DNA from: Panaeolus papilionaceus
Taxonomy: Eukaryota; Basidiomycota; Agaricomycetes; Agaricales
Direction of reading: 5' to 3'
Length of the DNA: 64,000 bases
Assembly (NCBI GenBank): GCA_015501605.1
Contig: JADNRZ010000008.1
Location: 1,364,001-1,428,000 of the forward strand
Shown here one piece after another: positions 10,928 to 22,592 of the stretch. The notes below the pieces were generated by a model. The model saw only the letters and a program-made list of their open reading frames with translations. It had not been told where the DNA came from and did no database searches. Made by a program: the position numbers and the translations under genes. Numbering within the stretch: the stretch's first letter is position 1; each line of letters opens with the position of its first letter.

Positions 10928-13900
10928 ATGCCTGCACTCACCCTTCGTCCTCAGCATCCTCCCTTGCCCTTTCAAAATTTACCTTTCGATGTCCTCGCCC
11001 CTATCCTAAGTCATCTCACTGATAGGAGAGACTGGCACGCATGTTGTCTGGTCAGCAAAGCGTTCGCTCGAATCGCTACCCCGTTTTTGTACAGGACATT
11101 AGATTCGAGGAGGATATCAAACAAGGTGAGCTTTCTTTACTTGGTATTGCCTTTGGTGGACACTATGCGGGGGGCTACGGGATTAGGCAGGAGGAGAGCT
11201 TGACATTCATAACCTCATTCTCTGCCAATCGAAGGCAACATCGAAAGAAACATTTCTGATTCGATCTTTGCACCATTTCCCCCTTTCTTCGCCATATCTC
11301 AGAACCATATCCATCATCCATCGAGCACCATCCTTAAACGACCCGATCTTGCGCACTATGTTCGCCATGTCACAGAGACCGGTAAGTCAATCGTCGTTTT
11401 GCCCAAGCTTCTTTTTTTCCCATATGGGCAACTCGGAATGTGGTTATTCCCATACGTCCAACCCAAAATATATCCCCGAGTTTATTTCTGCCATACCCAC
11501 GCACCAATATTGAGCGTCCGAATTCGCCATTTCCATCGATGATTCTTATTCCGCACCCTGCACTAAGGGACGCATGGTCAGAGGCATGACATCAGGTCCC
11601 AGCCTGCCATCTCTTCATTCAGTCATTCGAACCTTGACGTCTCAGGACCCTTCCTATCTAATCTTGTCTCTTTCCATTCGAATATCCGAACTGACGATTC
11701 ATCTCACATGTAATTTGATTCCATCTCTTCGCTTGACCGTCGCCCTCCCAATCCAATTTCAAACATCGCGTCCCCCGCCCTCCCCGACATCCCCATCATG
11801 ATACATGGGTTACGACGGCACACCCAGTTTCAGTACACCGGAGTATACTGAGCCGAAGACCGCGATTCACCCGAGACACCCTGACTTCACTATCCCTATG
11901 CAAGAACCTCAAGTCCATGACATGGATCGACGACAGCATCTCTACAGATGAAACACTCTTGCTCGCCTTTATCACCGTCCTTCGCCGGTTACCCCTTAAA
12001 GAGCTCACCATCCGGACCCACAACGAGCTTGGTGAAACGGTATGGACTCAGCTGACGACACTAACTGGATTGAGCAAAATATCTCTGTGGTGCATGGAGG
12101 GTCCACCGAGGACCCTACAGGGGCTGGATAGTAGCTGGGCTGAACCCTTAGGGAGCACGTTGACGCATTTGGAGTTGGGTGTCAGCGCTTTCTGTTATCC
12201 TCCGACTGAACGTGAGTGCTCTTTTATCCTCGTATCTTCATTCGGTCTATTCTCTTGTCTGGCCCTTTTTTGTATCTGGTGGTTGGATGGGATAAGGGGT
12301 TGAATCAACCGAGTAGTGGTGATTCGAATCTACTCCCACCATCCACTACCGACGCGACCGTCTTTGACTTTGTAATTTTATCCTTGAACTGCTCCCGTTT
12401 GCGTTCACAACGGAAAACTCATGTTATCCAATGCGAATGCGTTTCTCTGCCCCACACATACATTCACCCCTTTCTCCTACTCATTCGGAGAGATTACAAC
12501 ACACTCTGCACTTGACATCTAAGGATATACCAAGAAAAAAGCACCTACTTACTCACCTCTTTCTAATTAGTGCTTTCTCATCTTCCTCTTCTCCGCGATC
12601 TCCGACTCAAGGGCGCCCCAGCAGGCTCTATTCAAACCATCCTAAGTTACCTACCTAACCTTCAGTCTTTGGACACGGAATACCTCCTTCTAGGGTCAGG
12701 ATCGGGATTTGGGAGGTGGAATAGTACGCCACAGAGTTTGAGAGGCGTCGGCTTGAATTCTCTGGGGTCTCAGAGTCTGAATCCGGCCTCACTCTCACCT
12801 CCCTCGTCATCTTCGTCCCCAGCCTCGAATACACATTCGCTTAGAACCAATCTGAAAACATCAAGAACACCAAGCGCGTCGCATAGTGTGTGGGCTCAGT
12901 TCGGAGGAAGCAATGGTGCAGCTCTCAGCGCGACACCCGCAGATTTCAATTTTGCGAGTCCGCATTTGAGTTTGGGGTTAGGATTAGGGTTGGGTTCCGA
13001 CTCGGGTTTGGGCTTCAGTGCTTTGGGTGGAGGTGGAGGAAGCTCGATAAACGACGGTGTACTCGGCTACGGTGCTTTCCAAACTGCGACGACGGGGAGT
13101 AGCGGCACATCAGTGATAGGTTATTTTCGACGTTTCTGATGTGTTGATGATGTCTCTAACCCTTACGATAATGATAGCTTCACATTCATCGACATATGCA
13201 CCCACATCGTCGTCATCCTTATCGTTATCTTCGTCTCCCCATTGGACCGCGAATTCGAATCTGAATCATGTGTCCCCACAAACGCATCCACACTCACACT
13301 CGTATTCGCGTTCTCATCCACATTCACATGCACACCCATGGCTACATTCAGCCTCACATTCACCCAACCATCCATCTGCATATTCTCCCGAACACGAAGC
13401 GGATCGCGAAGAATACCGACCCGGAAAGGCTCCATCCGAAATTCACATCAGCAACAGCAATTTAAACAAGTTCGTCGTCGTTGACAACGACGCTTTGCCA
13501 GAGCCCGAGCTGCCCGCGTTGAAGCACCTGACAGTACGTACGAGCGTCGTGAGCAGCCAGAAGTTGTGGAGTTGGATAGGGGACCTGGTGCCTGGTGAGG
13601 GCTTGGAGACGTTTAGATTGCATGCGTTGAGTTATGGGAATATGAGAGGTGCTGGTGTTGGTGCTGGTGGGATGGCTGGGGCGAACGGTGTTAGTGGCGT
13701 TGGTCAAGGATTCACTGGGACGACCCCTGGCACTGTGAGCGACTCGGATGTCCCGCGACATTTTATCGTCGACCTCGCACGTTTGCATGGCTCGACGCTT
13801 CGTGAGTTTAACGTGGGAGAGGCTACTCTGAGCTTGGAGGATATTTATCGGTTATCCACTTTCTTCCCCTTGTTGGAGGTGTTGGTGTGTGGAGTTGCTG

Positions 13901-14734
13901 CTACGGATTCGGTATGTATCGGACGCGTTTCTCGTCTAATCTAAGGTTAAGACGCCTGATCTTTTGATTCTAGGCATCAATAATCAAAGCAGTAGCACCA
14001 GCAATGAACCTCCAATCCCTTCGACTTCACGTCCAATGGGTCAAAACCCTCCAATCAACCCCTGTCGAACCTCATCCTCCCACACGCTCAATGCAATACA
14101 CCAAATACCTTCCACCCTCATACTCTCACTCAAATTGCCCTTGGCACTCCTCGTTCATCTCACCCAATCTACCTGGCCCAACCGCTAAATCAAAAAGCAC
14201 CTCACACGCACTCAACTTCACAATCGAGGACGCGAAGAAGATGATGACTACTCACGAGGATTCCAAGCTACGTGTTATCTCGATTGGACCTGTGCGATAC
14301 GCTGTGAGTTTTCTCATTCTTTCATTAATTGAATCGAGCTCTTTTGTTTCGATACCCCTTCCGTTCGTCGGTTTCATATCGCGCCCCTGCATATGCACAA
14401 TACCAGGGGTTCGATATGGGAACGAAGCCGTGATTTTGATGGTGATACGATATTGATGGATACTAACGCTTTCGCTTGCATTTTTGTTCGATAGGGTAAA
14501 TGGGAACTCGAAGGCCCCGACGAGGCTGTTTCACCAGATGGGAACGAAACATGCGCTTCAAAGCAATCCTCTACACCATCATATGCTGTGACGTCCTCGA
14601 ACCACTCGGACTTCGCCCGTGCGAAGAGACTCAAGCTGAGCGGTTCGAAACCGCTATCGCTCCACCGGACAGGGGCTTCGAAGCTTCGGTTTGTGGTTTC
14701 AGAGGATATCGCCGAGGATAAATGGAGGACGTGA
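10928..14734 (+). CDS. F-box / leucine-rich-repeat-like protein
   Basis: The N-terminal F-box is clear (LPFDVLAPILSHLTDR then CLVSKAFARIATPFLYRTLD, residues about 17-60). Read exons are 10928-11125, 11303-11381, an exon of uncertain start ending at 12211, 12571-13119, 13178-13911, 13974-14303 and 14495-14734. The middle carries irregular leucine-rich segments (LPLKELTIRTHNELG, LLSHLPLLRDLRLKGAPAGS, YLPNLQSLDTEYLLLGSG). These are split by low-complexity Ser/Pro/Gly and His/Ser inserts, including a stretch of repeated HPHSHS-like residues near 13290-13380. F-box proteins bind Skp1 and present substrates to an SCF ubiquitin ligase. The start gives the F-box its usual short lead and follows a TATA-like run. 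The long low-complexity inserts are odd but common in this fungal family. Confidence 0.8.
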
Positions 14735-15180
14735 ACCCGATGCCAACACCTTTTGCGCTCGTGGATACCTGGGATTGCCTTGGTTCACCTTTGTGCCGTT
14801 TGGTTATGTTATTAGCATTGGTCCCTATTGATTTTTGGAACTCTTATCATGATCTTGGTGCATTCATGTCGTACTGATACCCATAGCCAGTCATTTTTTG
14901 TATTATATTACAACATTTGCTCGACGCATACTTAATCATGTTTGTTGGTATCGTCACTCTGATATCTTCATAGGTCTCACCGCTAGTACCTCACATACAA
15001 CGTGTTTGCTACATACATAATACATACCTGGTTTCTTTTTCTGCTTGGCAGGGTTGATAAGATAATTGATATTGATGCCACGAGGATGAGGTTGATTACG
15101 ATAGACGCTCAATGGCCTTGATTGAACGTTATCAGCCTCTTCTTTCATCTACCACTCCCATCTTTCAAAAGACGAAAACA
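14735..15180. other. Intergenic between the F-box and BTB genes
   Basis: AT-rich, with no coding frame of interest. An in-frame upstream ATG at 15112 could extend the following BTB gene by 23 codons. Confidence 0.5.
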
Positions 15181-16177
15181 ATGATGGTCCCAGATACCCC
15201 TGCAAGAGATGATATGTTTTATTCAGAGCTCATACCAGTCATCTTCAAGGTGAGTTCGCGCGTTTACACTGCAAACGACCCGTCACTAATCTACCTCGTC
15301 CCTGTAGGTCGAAAATACATTGTTCCGCGTTTTACGAGACGAACTTCTGCACCCTGGCTCCTTTTTCGAGACCTTGTTTAGTTTACCTCAGCCCCAGCTT
15401 CCTGCAAAAACCACGGGTGATAATGCAGAAGTCAAGCCTGGCCTTCGTTCCGGCGAGGGAAAATCGGACGATCACCCCATCGTGCTCGAAGGTATCTCTG
15501 CCAGGGCCTTTCGAAATTTTCTTAGAGCAATATATCCCTCGTAAGTTCATATTGGGCATATGTGTGCGTAGTTTGAACTTTATCTCTTTCTAGGCAAGTA
15601 CGAAAAATAGTGACTCCTTGCACAACATGTGAAGAATGGTTTGACGTTCTCGAACTATCGATCATGTGGGACTTTACAGACGTATGTGTCTCTTCTTCTC
15701 CGCGCCATCCTTCAAAGGAAGTGTAGCTTAGCACTGATTATTATACCACAGATACGGCGTCGAAGCATTTTAGAGCTATCACCATTTGTGAAGACTGGCT
15801 CTGTGAACTCGCAAATCGTACTTGCGGAACGGCATAGAGTGAAGAGTTGGCTTGTTTCAGCACTCAGCATTATTGCAGCATCACCCGATTCTATTCCCAT
15901 TGAAGAATTGAAAACGGAAGGGGTTAAACTGGAGACAATATACCTTTTAGCAGTTGTTCAGGCCCGGTGGCTGTCTAAGGTATTCCAGGCAATCATGGCA
16001 GAGAAGGAGGAGGTCGCCAAGTGCTATCGCTGCGACCAATCCCACTGCGGTGCTAACATCACGAGCCTCGACACTGACGAGTGCACAAAGCCATTCAGGC
16101 AACCTCCAGCTGAGGAAATAGAGGATCTGGTAAAAGATGTGTTCAAACATGTATTACAAACATTTTCAGACGAGTAA
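15181..16177 (+). CDS. BTB/POZ domain protein with Cys-containing tail
   Basis: Exons 15181-15249, 15308-15540, 15594-15681 and 15752-16177, each with clean splice sites. The BTB domain runs from YSELIPVIFKVENTLFRVL through HPGSFFETLFSLPQPQ to GISARAFRNFLRAIYP. After WFDVLELSIMWDF comes an alpha-helical region (LAERHRVKSWLVSAL). A tail follows with a Cys/His cluster (CYRCDQSHCGAN) and an acidic C-terminal helix (EEIEDLVKDVFKHVLQTFSDE). Exon structure matches the genes at 4.1 and 18.3 kb, so these are local duplicates. This copy is the most complete. It may act as an adaptor for protein interaction or ubiquitylation, but no partner is visible. The start could be 15181 or the in-frame ATG at 15112. 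Confidence 0.8.
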
Positions 16178-16352
16178 TGTTAGGGTTATTGGATGTGTAA
16201 TGTACTAAACTGAAAATGAGCGACAAATTTAAAGTCGCTGATTTATCTTTTTGTAAAGGTCTCTATCCGGTATAAATGACCCAATATAATAATTTGTGTT
16301 CTTCTTTCGTTCATCTGCAGTTTAGCAAACACTTCCGACGTCATGAGCTAGA

Positions 16353-16361
16353 ACCATGACT
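16353..16361. repeat. Target-site duplication, left copy (ACCATGACT)
   Basis: Nine bases directly before the left end of the mobile element. They are repeated exactly at 18230-18238, directly after its right end. Confidence 0.85.
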
Positions 16362-16409
16362 ATGGTGCGCCATCTGTTCGAAAAACATTTCAAGTCCCGG
16401 ATCCTTGAA
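16362..16409 (+). repeat. Left terminal inverted repeat of the element
   Basis: 48 bases matching the reverse complement of 18182-18229 except for one A/G difference. Confidence 0.88.
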
Positions 16410-16498
16410 AGTTGTCGACAGCCAACTTTTTATTAGATACAGACTAATCACTCAGCTATATAGAGCTATTCGACCCACTCACAAGGCGAAGTATGAGG

Positions 16499-16628
16499 GT
16501 ACCGAATCCAAAAAGAGAGTCCCGGATCCATGATGAAAGTACCGGATTCGTTCTGAGAGTCCCGGATCGAGGACGAAAGTCCCGAATCCACAATGAGAGT
16601 ACCGGATTTGTGACGAGAGTACCGAATG
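16499..16628 (+). repeat. Tandem array of a 20-bp repeat (left arm)
   Basis: Six consecutive 20-base units starting at 16499, 16519, 16539, 16559, 16579 and 16599, plus the start of a seventh. Each unit begins GTACCGGAT or GTCCCGGAT and ends GA(A/G)A. Looser copies continue to about 16735. The open frames crossing it on both strands only reflect the repeat period. Confidence 0.85.
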
Positions 16629-16974
16629 TAAATAAAATGTATGAAATTCATAGAAATCAAGTACCGGATTCATGAAACACCTCCCGAATCCATATCTGAA
16701 GTCCCGGATCCCGACTATGAGTCCCGCATTGACAAATTTCGCGTAGAATTGGTCTCATAGGTATTCATCCTGCTTGGACTCATCCTAAAGCTGTTTATCT
16801 TACTTCCCACTGCGTTAGTCTTTCCTCTCGCCTCAATGCTTCCAAATTCTTCAAAAAACCTTCGAAATGGGCGATTTATCGGGTTGATGGCATCAATTTT
16901 ATGTCAGCAGCAGGTAAAACTACATCAATTACTCCTATAATATTGGACTAATGACTACATGCACTTTCTAATAG

Positions 16975-17588
16975 TTACAGCTGTTTTCATATCGATAGGC
17001 CACCACAATGAACATACAGTGACACGCCGTGACTTTCACAATCAAACGTCTTTTAAAGTGTATCCCGTCAATGTGTCCCGAGTTGTTGGGTAAAGAGCTT
17101 GCGTAAACTCTAAGCGAGTCTATGGTATGAACAAACAATCTCCATCGGCACGGCATCGTGCTCAGCCGTATACTTAGCCATAGGTCAATGTCACTATCAC
17201 TGACTCTGTTTCGCCCTAGATCTATCGCAAGCTCCTTCGTTTGTTTTGAGAGATGCATTCCTATTGACTATAAGTGAAAATAGTGGAGGATAAGAGCGAA
17301 TAGGCGATGCAAGCTGAGGAGCAACAGACAGCCTAGGACAGGGGTCGAGTCAGGGCCTGAGTCGCTTATCGGAGCATGACCGGGGTGCTAACGGAATTGT
17401 TTGTGCGACACATCTCTGGGTCAGGCTGAATGCCATCAATTGTTCATCAACGCAATGGCCTCACGCGACTGAACGAGTTCTGCACAAGAGCTTCTACAAT
17501 ACATTTCGTCTCTTCTCAAAATATGGTCACACTGCGTCACAGATGTACATGAAAATATTTTGGCCTATCGATATGAAAACGGCTGTAA
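16975..17588. mobile_element. Possible nested inverted-repeat element (614 bp)
   Basis: The 28-base sequence at 16975-17002 (TTACAGCTGTTTTCATATCG onward) recurs inverted at 17561-17588 with one mismatch. It lies wholly inside the larger element. Weak similarity continues inward. I could not find a convincing target duplication, so it may be a nested miniature element or simply a second inverted repeat of the host element. Confidence 0.5.
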
Positions 17589-17838
17589 TAATGAAAACCA
17601 TTCAAATGTCGTAGCCTTTGAATTATGGCTTTGAGAGCAGTGTTTTACAGCCTTCAATGCCGCCTACACCCGAATGATGGCATCAAACTCTTAGTCATCA
17701 TCCATTTCTGGATATAAATCCGAATTATCTCGCGTTTTGGATTCGAAGGATGGATTCGAGATTTGATAGGAGCGAAGGGGTTTGGCGCTTTAAAGACGGG
17801 CATTTTGTATATAAAAGATGTAAATTTTGAATTCGGGA

Positions 17839-18135
17839 CTGAAGATATGGATCCGGTACTTTCGCCCTCAATCCGGGACTCTCACAATGGATCCGGTACT
17901 TTCATCGCGGATCCGGCACTTTCTTTTTGGATTCAGTATTCGATTCCAACCTTTCAGCTACCTCTGTCAGCTTCATTTGTATAAGATTTGGGTGTAAAAC
18001 CACCAATAAAACCGTTTCACAACAGGTCTGGAGGATCCGGGGCTTGAAATGTTTTTCGAACAGATGGTGCAATGGATCCGGTACTTTCAACATGGATCCG
18101 GTACTCTCATCACGAATCCGGTACTCTCTAGATAG
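17839..18135 (-). repeat. 20-bp repeat array (right arm, inverted)
   Basis: Units such as TCTCACAATGGATCCGGTAC repeat every 20 bases at about 17839-17940 and again at about 18073-18135. They are the reverse complement of the left array. A copy of the terminal repeat (18031-18070) separates the two blocks. Confidence 0.8.
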
Positions 18136-18181
18136 TTGAATCTTGGGTGTATATTTCATGAGTAGCTGAGTAGGGCAAAGG

Positions 18182-18229
18182 TTCAAGGATCCGGGACTCG
18201 AAATGTTTTTCGAACAGATGGCGCACCAT
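18182..18229 (-). repeat. Right terminal inverted repeat of the element
   Basis: Reverse-complement match to 16362-16409, followed directly by the second copy of the ACCATGACT duplication (18230-18238). Confidence 0.88.
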
Positions 18230-18286
18230 ACCATGACTCTAAACCCATGAAGCTACCATGAGGCCAACCTCGTGCGATAGAGTCCA

Positions 18287-19353
18287 ATGTCACTGACCGA
18301 CCACCATCCCATGGATTCCCTTGATCCCACCAGCAACATGTCGCACCATCTTAAAACCAGAGAAAATGAGCCCAAACATCCAGAACTCAAAAGAGATGAC
18401 ACCTTCTACGCTGACGTTATCCCAGTAGTCTTCAAGGTGAGGCACCACTGCTCTGAACTCTATCTCTGGCAATTTTGCGATACCCAGCCACTGAGGTAGA
18501 AGATAGAACCAGGTTGAATGCTAATTTTCAATAGGTCGGAGATACACTCTTCAGGGTCCGTCGAGACAAATTTCTACAACCGGGTTCTTTCTTCGAGACG
18601 ATGTTCAGCCTTCCACCGCCAGAGGCAACATCGGGTCCTCGATCAGCAGAGGGACAGTCGGATAAAAACCCTATCGTTTTGCAGGGGATCGAGCCAGAGT
18701 CCTTTCGAAGCCTGCTTCGAGTGATGTACCCCGGGTAGGTAGTATCAACGCTTAGTCGATGCGCGCCCTGTTCTGATAATTCTGGCACAGATTCGTCGAG
18801 GGCATTGTGCCTTGTCACACCTTCGATTAGTGGATGAGTGTGTTGGATCTATCTACAATGTGGGACTTACCCTCAGTGTGTGCACGTTAAGATTTATGCG
18901 ACGTACGGCATTGCTCATCATTATCGGTCAAAACAGTTTCGTTCAAGTGCAGTATCGAAGTTATCGCCTGCCATATCCCAACTGTCTGCAGGAGAACAGA
19001 TCGTTCTGGGTAAAAAGTATCAAGTCAAATCATGGCTTCTCAAGGTCTACCTGAAAATCGCAACTGACTTCAATCCTGTACCACGAGATGAATTAACGAA
19101 AGAGGGTGTCGACGAAGAAACAATTCACAAACTAACTACTGCGCGAGACATTTGGTTGTCGGAATGGGCGAGGGTCTGTTGGGAAAGGGCAAGAAAGACG
19201 TATTGCGCGGGATGTAAGTACCCGCGTAATGATGCAGAGTGCTCTCACCGCGGGCAATCGGTGAAGATACACTTTAGTGACATGGTTCAAGGGAACGTGT
19301 CCCCTATTGTTGAAAATGAGTTCGCCAAGGAGCTGGCTGGACTGAAGGACTAG
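18287..19353 (+). pseudogene. BTB/POZ paralogue with an in-frame stop codon
   Basis: Exons 18287-18436, 18535-18734, 18791-18875 and 18937-19353 match the 15.2-kb gene in position and phase. The BTB part (FYADVIPVVFKVGDTLFRV, PGSFFETMFSLPPP, QGIEPESFRSLLRVMYP) and the tail (VLGKKYQVKSWLLKVY, then a Cys cluster CAGCKYPRNDAEC) are well preserved. In the third exon codon 18828-18830 is TAG where the paralogue has a Glu codon just before the conserved W..VLDLS.MWD segment, and the frame stays open on both sides. The nearby AG at 18829-18830 would give the wrong phase if used as an acceptor. So this is a recent nonsense allele, a truncated BTB-only protein or a sequence error. The 3' reading frame shows no other damage, which suggests recent loss. 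Confidence 0.65.
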
Positions 19354-19508
19354 ATATCGTCTCCACATTTGTAATATGTTGTAAAGGCTGATGAGCTACT
19401 ATGGCCAGTGTCACAGGCAAATAAGATACAATCCCGCGCCACACTACCGATACCGCCAATGCGTAGCTCCTCATTCAGGCAGCTCCCAGCGGAGGAAAGA
19501 GAGAGGCC

Positions 19509-19960
19509 CTACCGGTGGCTAGTGACTAGGTTGCCTCCCAAGTCAAAACTCCTCTCCTGAGTTGTTCTCACATATATCTGGTAGTCTTCATATGAAATAG
19601 GATTTAATAATATCCAGTTAATGTTCACTTCCGTGGTATGCATGCAAGGACTCGTAGCTTCGTCGGCAAGAGCATGCCACCCAGCAAAGAATACAGGTAT
19701 CGGGATCCTTCTCAGCAGTGAGCGCGCTGAAGAAACCGGCAAAACCATCCCCAGCATTGCCTAAACTGTGTTCGTATCCACAATGTACTGACCAGTTTTA
19801 CTGAGGTATAGGGCGAACTCGAGACTGTGGGTGAGGGCATAACTTTCGCCCTCAAAGTAACTGACATCCTCTATAAATGATGTGACGTCTCGAGATGAGA
19901 TGATTCTCGAATATCCAGGCTGCACGGCGAGTTGTGGCCAATGAACTGGAAAAGGTTCAA
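19509..19960 (-). pseudogene. Coding-like remnant of unknown family
   Basis: On the minus strand a frame reading GYSRIISSRDVTSFIEDVSY and on through SLEFALYLSKTG has protein-like composition. It is followed by an in-frame TAG near 19760, after which two alternative frames stay open. A 32-base intron would be needed to join them, which is shorter than the other introns here. I do not recognise the family. It may be a decayed gene or the 3' end of a spliced one. Confidence 0.3.
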
Positions 19961-20200
19961 GTTAGGTATCAATTAAGGTCGTTCAAATTGCCGTATGAGC
20001 TGATAAGTTTGACGTACCGATGCTGTCCAATACGATGTTGACGGGGGCAAGTCTTCATGTCAAGATATCGTTTTGACCATTTTATCTTGAGCATGAATAG
20101 GCAGATGGCCTTGCGGGAATAAAATTAGTAGAATTACATATCTGGTCGTCATTATGGAATACATAGTGTCAAAGCCATTTGCGTTACCAATGTCCCATAA

Positions 20201-21823
20201 TTACAAGAAAACAGTCGCGTCACTCTGGGTTGTACGCAGCACAATCTGACCCATCGGGTCATGCTGCCCATCAACCCAGGCGACATCCCCAGATAAAGCA
20301 TGGTCCTCCAACTTCAAATCAACATGTCTTCGCCTTCTTCGTCCTGCAGGATCGACCATTGGCTCGCGCAAAATGTAGGAGGGGCGATATTGCGACGTGC
20401 GAAGCATGATGCTGCCCTCGTAGGCGCTATCCAGGGAGACGGAGGCAGGAGCATGGCTACTTGATCCTGAGAAACGCAGTATCGACGCCAAAGGCTGGGT
20501 TGGAAATTTGACGTCTAGGGAGCCATAAGTTGTGGACGCTGTCACGTTGAATTTTCCATCACGGGGGGAAGACTTTGACAACAGGCTGACGTTTGCGTGG
20601 AGGTCGCTGAGTTCGTGTTAGCTAGAGTTTTTCGTGGATGACAAGACCGCATATCTCACAACCCGGATGTGGATAGTACAACGTTCGTCGTCTGTCCGTC
20701 ACTGGTCGCTCCAACATCAACTGAGATGGGAGACATTGTCGTTTTGAGCGTGAGGGAGCTGCCAGTATTGAAAACTCCCTTGATGGGTGCCCATGAAGTC
20801 TCGACGACTGCATCATTGACTCGAAGAACCTGCATGCTGTTTGAATATACGACCACTTGTGATGAATTACGCACATACCTCCACCTCAACTGGAGCGTTG
20901 ACCGTCTGGATATTGAGGTGATTGAATAGATATTCATTTAAATTTCCTATTTCCTGCACGGTTTCGGGCATATCAATTTCCATGCTATTCACCGTTCTTA
21001 GTGTTCCAGACGGGAATGAAAGGGTTGTTTCAAACAGCATCAACTTCTGCGCGGGTAAAGCCTGGGGTCCTGTGGGGGGTGACTGTTGACACCATTAATT
21101 GAAAGATAATGTAGTTTGTCCCAGTCATTTACTCACAAAAATACCGACGCCATTATGACCAGTTCCTCGAGTAGCCATACAAACTTTGGTTGAGTGTTGA
21201 AACCAGTGCCCAATAGCACGCATGGTGACGTTGACAAGAACACGATCGCCGGCCACCTTGCTGTTTGTCATTACGCGCAGGATACCTTGTGAAAGAGGGC
21301 CACGAGAGAACAGAAAAAGAGACTCAGAAGACAGAGGAAGATCGATGAGTGCCTCTCCAACGAAAGGCAGGGCCTCGTCATGACTGTCTTTTGCATTCCA
21401 ATCCAAGCATGCTCCAATGGTGGTGTTGTTGGGCAAGGAATAGTTTGACCACTCTAAAGATTCCTTATTCTGCGAATGAGGTAGCTTTGGGAGGTCATTA
21501 ATTGAAAATGTTTGACAGAGGTACGCACATACCTCGACCTGATGGACGTTGTGTCTGTGACGAGGCCACAAAATTTCATAATAACTTCTAAGCAATCCGC
21601 TGAGAAGCATCCAAACTATGACCCCCCAAAACCAAGCGCCAAAAAAGCGGGAATTAACCCTAGAGCGATAACTTCGCCTATCCGCAACCTCATTTCCTGC
21701 CTCGACCTGGGTTGCTGCTTCATAGGGAGGTGGATTTGGATTAGGAAGGAGTGTGTCAAGTTGTGAAGGGCCTGCTGGGCCCACAGCTGCGGGTGCTGCT
21801 TTCGGAGTTGGTCCTTGAGCCAT
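20201..21823 (-). CDS. Single-pass membrane protein, DUF7330-type (copy 1)
   Basis: Start at 21823. The first about 58 residues are a Pro/Ala-rich cytosolic region (PPPYEAATQVEAG), then one hydrophobic helix (AWFWGVIVWMLLSGLL), then a long extracellular-type beta-rich region in several exons. Conserved blocks shared by all three copies are an LPLSSESLFLFSRGPLSQG segment with VCMATRGTGHNGVGIFV after it, and the last exon with ASVSLDSAYEGSI, DPAGRRRRRHVDL and GQIVLRTTQSDATVFL ending at 20201. The architecture fits the fungal DUF7330 family, whose function is unknown; cell-surface location is inferred from the type II topology. Exon limits between 20600 and 21120 are approximate. Copies 2 and 3 are at 22.6 and 31.6 kb. 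Confidence 0.65.
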
Positions 21824-22592
21824 GGTGAAAGGAAAGAACGTTGCAAAGCAGCGAACACGGTAATGTCTGCGGAGCAGTTCAGGTCACCTGGTCGGGTGTC
21901 ATATGTGGAGCCTGAGATCAGATTATGCATAGGGTTCAAGACTTGCAAACCAAGCAAACACATCAGATACCAATGCTCCGTTGGCGAATCCAGTAACTAT
22001 TTTCAACTTCCTTCCAAGTTTGAGAGTGTAATGGTATTCCATTTGGAACATGTGGAAGTCGTTGATACAAAAGAGTACCTGATAAAAGAAGCTGCCTAAT
22101 GAACACCTCCAATGGCATTGATGGCTTAAGCTACTCACCTATGAATTAAATGGACCATCAGCTACTCAGACTGACCAAAATGAACTCTCAGCGGGGTACC
22201 TCAAGTCACCGTTCGTGGAACGTGAACACGTTACAAAATAGTTCATATCATGGTGCTTCCTTCCAAATCTTCCAGCATAAAGGTGGTTTATGCAAATCAT
22301 ATTTTCAGGAATAGCCTCCAAGGAAGAATATTCAAACGTTCATAGATGAAACTGGGGAAGGTAGGTGGTTTGTGCCAGGCGTCAAAGGAGTAAGCAGGAC
22401 AGGGTCGACAACTCAGCGTTCGCTAAACAAGTCATAACAATGCGTCGCGTTCTTGGCCCCAATTAAGTTCGGCATGGAGAACAACTAAAGCCAAGTCGAT
22501 GAGAGGAACCAAATAAGACAATAGATATAGGGTCCTTCTTTTCATACAACTACATAGATAAATAGCAGCGTAGCTTTTATATAACGGAATAT
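21824..22592. other. Intergenic between DUF7330-type copies 1 and 2
   Basis: Upstream region of copy 1 and downstream region of copy 2. Several short overlapping frames occur on both strands but none has recognisable motifs or splice support. Confidence 0.45.

Larger units (their letters stand above)
16362..18229. mobile_element. Non-autonomous DNA transposon, MULE-like or foldback type, 1868 bp
   Basis: The ends are inverted repeats of 48 bases with one mismatch (16362-16409 and 18182-18229, starting ATGGTGCGCCATCTG), flanked by an exact 9-base target duplication. Inside each end lie arrays of a 20-base tandem repeat in opposite orientation. A further copy of the terminal repeat lies at 18031-18070. 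No frame long enough for a transposase is present. Nine-base duplications are typical of Mutator-like elements, and subrepeat-filled ends are typical of foldback elements; naming the superfamily is inference. It lies between two BTB paralogues and interrupts neither. Confidence 0.85.

Noticed and set aside
13163..13788. Minus-strand frames inside the F-box gene
   Set aside because: Antisense shadows of the His/Ser-rich and Gly-rich inserts.
16499..16618. Regularly spaced short repeats suggesting a CRISPR array
   Set aside because: Units are directly adjacent without unique spacers and the genome is eukaryotic.
16466..16675. Open frames in several registers with repeated protein-like units
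   Set aside because: A 20-base repeat leaves several frames open; the units are the element's subrepeats, not a protein.
18791..18830. AG at 18829-18830 as an alternative acceptor that would skip the BTB stop codon
   Set aside because: Joining it to the donor at 18735 gives the wrong phase and an immediate stop (GGT GGA TGA).
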